Source of the DNA: Alphaproteobacteria bacterium
GTDB taxonomy: Bacteria > Pseudomonadota > Alphaproteobacteria > Rickettsiales > UBA1997
Direction: 5' to 3'
DNA length: 6,624 nt
Assembly (NCBI GenBank): GCA_016869775.1
Contig: VGDJ01000068.1
Coordinates: 1-6,624, forward strand
The translations under genes and the position numbers were made by a program. The notes under the pieces are model-generated. The model had not been told where the DNA came from and made no database searches. It worked only from the letters and a program-made list of their open reading frames with translations. Shown piece after piece: positions 5,050 to 6,624 of the stretch (position 1 is its first letter; each line of letters opens with the position of its first letter).

Positions 5050-6624
5050 GCCGCCACCCCTAAAGTTGCCATCCCTGAATTTGATTGTGATGATTTTCCT
5101 AAAACCTTATCAGCGCTATCAAATGCTTTCACTTCCCCATCACGAAGCACCATTACTTTATCACAAATTGAAATTACCGAAGTGCGATGAGTAATAATAA
5201 TCGTGGTAATTTGATTTTCTCTGGCGCGAAGAATTGCGCTGTTTAAAGCCGCTTCTCCTTCAGCATCGAGGTTAGAATTTGGCTCATCAAGAACGACAAA
5301 TTTTACATCCCCAAAATAGGCGCGCGCTAAAGCAATTCTTTGTTTTTGTCCTGCTGATAAGTTGGAGGCATCTTTTTCAATTGGGGTTTCGTAGCCATTT
5401 GCAAGAGATAAAATAATTTCGTGAACATCACAAAATTTTGCTGCTTTGATTATTTCTTCATCTTTAGCTTCCTTGTGCATTCTAGCGATATTATGCTTCA
5501 CCAGCCCTTTGAATAGCTCAACATCTTGCGGTAAATAACCAATATGTTTGCCAATTTTTTCTAAATCCTGATCAAACAGATTGGCGCCATCAATTTTCAC
5601 AATTCCTGAGCTTGGTTTTAGAACCCCAACTAAAAGCCTGGCGAGAGTGGTTTTTCCACTTCCAGTCGGACCAATAATTCCAATTACTTCACCTGGATTA
5701 ATCTTGAAGGAAATGCTTTTGATTAGAAGGCGATCTGAGTTAGGAATTTTGTAGATCAGTTTATCAACAACGATTTCTCCCTTTGGTGCTGGTAGTTCAA
5801 TTTTTCCTTTATCTTCAATATAATTTTTCAGCGCTTCATTTAATCGTAAATAGGCGGCTTTGGTGGTTTTAAGTGATTTCCAAAGTCCAATTGCATTATC
5901 AAATGGAGCCAAAGCTTTACCAGCCAAAATTGAAGTAGCGATAATTCCGCCAGAAGACATTTTGTTATACATCACCAGAATTGCACTTGCAGCCATAGTG
6001 ATGGTTTGCAGTGCCATTCTTAGAGTTTTAGAAATTGAAGAAATTCTATTGCTAACAGTCGCCAAATCAGCTGAAGCTTTACGAAGCTCAGCATTTCCAG
6101 CCTGCCAATTTCCGCGCACATTTCCCTTCATTCCCATCGCATTAATAACTTCAGAATTAGAAGAAATAATTTCAAAATCCCGCATTACTTCTGCCTGCAT
6201 CTGGTTGGTTTTATCAATCAGCTCTTTGGTCGCGCTCTCGTTGATGTATGCCATCTTTAGCATTATCAAGCCACCAACAAGAGTGATTAGTCCATTGATC
6301 CAGTGAATGAAGAAAATCATGATCAGATAAACAATCGCAAAAGGTGCATCGAATAAAACGGCCAAATTCGGGCCAGAGATAAAACCTTTAATGGTTTGCA
6401 AATCGCGCATGTTTTGGCTGCTGATGTTTTTATTTGAGCCTTGCGCTTCGATGCTACTATTGAACAAAACTGGCGAGAGTTTTTCATCGAGCCAGTTGGA
6501 GACATGTAAAAATATCGTTGAGCGAACTTGCATTAAAATTCCCAGAAAAGCCAAGAAGGCTAAAACGATGATGGTGAGATAAAGCAAAGTTTCAAAACTG
6601 TTGCTGGAAAGAACGCGATCCAAC
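5046..6624 (-). CDS. Type I secretion ABC transporter/ATPase (PrtD family), 5' end outside window
   Basis: The visible 525 residues are nearly all of a PrtD-type exporter that moves an unfolded protein from the cytosol through the fusion protein and outer-membrane channel. The first visible residues DRVLSSNSFETLLYL match the 'YDRVL.S.S..TL' stretch that follows the first membrane helices in this family, so about 40 residues are missing beyond the window edge; the leading TTG is an internal Leu codon, not a start. Membrane segments lie near residues 12-32, 93-123 (two) and 200-240 (two). The ATPase domain is complete: Walker A GPTGSGKT (318-325), Q-loop YLPQD (Q366), signature LSAGQ (422-426), Walker B VVLDEPNSNLD (443-453, catalytic E447) and H-loop H479. 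DEPNSNLD is typical of the type I secretion branch. The signature has Ala where LSGGQ has Gly, a tolerated change. There is no N-terminal C39-like domain to see. The TGA stop overlaps the next start. The substrate is unknown. Confidence 0.93.
   Translation of the reverse strand, partial: LDRVLSSNSFETLLYLTIIVLAFLAFLGILMQVRSTIFLHVSNWLDEKLSPVLFNSSIEAQGSNKNISSQNMRDLQTIKGFISGPNLAVLFDAPFAIVYLIMIFFIHWINGLITLVGGLIMLKMAYINESATKELIDKTNQMQAEVMRDFEIISSNSEVINAMGMKGNVRGNWQAGNAELRKASADLATVSNRISSISKTLRMALQTITMAASAILVMYNKMSSGGIIATSILAGKALAPFDNAIGLWKSLKTTKAAYLRLNEALKNYIEDKGKIELPAPKGEIVVDKLIYKIPNSDRLLIKSISFKINPGEVIGIIGPTGSGKTTLARLLVGVLKPSSGIVKIDGANLFDQDLEKIGKHIGYLPQDVELFKGLVKHNIARMHKEAKDEEIIKAAKFCDVHEIILSLANGYETPIEKDASNLSAGQKQRIALARAYFGDVKFVVLDEPNSNLDAEGEAALNSAILRARENQITTIIITHRTSVISICDKVMVLRDGEVKAFDSADKVLGKSSQSNSGMATLGVAA

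Noticed and set aside
5860..6306. 148-codon plus-strand frame antisense to the ABC transporter
   Set aside because: It is a mirror of the transporter membrane domain; the minus strand frame has clear family motifs along its whole length.

Overview
This is an AT-rich window, judged by eye, with Lys/Asn/Ile-rich proteins, long spacers and one gene in visible decay. The secretion proteins are of the PrtD/PrtE branch of type I secretion, which is typical of Proteobacteria. Together with a Fic protein and a decaying gene, this would suit a host-associated, possibly intracellular alphaproteobacterium with a shrinking genome. That placement is inference; there is no rRNA or other marker in the window.

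Layout. Positions 1-217 hold no credible gene but contain a cluster of short, hairpin-forming related repeats (46-160). A Fic-domain protein with a C-terminal DNA-binding-like domain is on the minus strand (218-1264). Repeated AAATATCCA boxes lie 50-90 bp upstream of its start (1316-1354). A stretch without a gene follows (about 1355-1936) and contains degenerate internal repeats. On the plus strand come a lipoprotein that resembles the DUF4823 family (1937-2539), a structured terminator-like element (2575-2640) and a small protein of unknown function (2651-2854).

The right half is one minus-strand operon, read from 6624 downwards. It holds a type I secretion ABC transporter (5' end outside the window), a membrane fusion protein that overlaps it by ATGA, and a third gene beginning 17 bases after the fusion protein stop. 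The third gene is the most informative part of the window. Only its middle (3141-3686) is open, but the same reading frame continues on both sides. Upstream there is a lipobox (LLLAGC) behind an in-frame TAA and a frameshift. Downstream there are coding-like segments behind a TAA, a TGA and an exact 13-bp tandem duplication that shifts the frame. I therefore read 2909-3790 as one broken lipoprotein gene of about 290 codons, formerly co-transcribed with the transporter.

How the genes work together: the ABC protein and fusion protein would form the inner-membrane part of a type I export channel, needing a TolC-like outer-membrane protein and a substrate, neither of which is in the window. The broken third cistron was probably an envelope lipoprotein expressed with this exporter. 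The Fic and small lipoprotein genes are separate units. I did not find a clearly new multi-gene system; the points worth a second look are the broken lipoprotein, the boxes upstream of the Fic gene and the repeat cluster.
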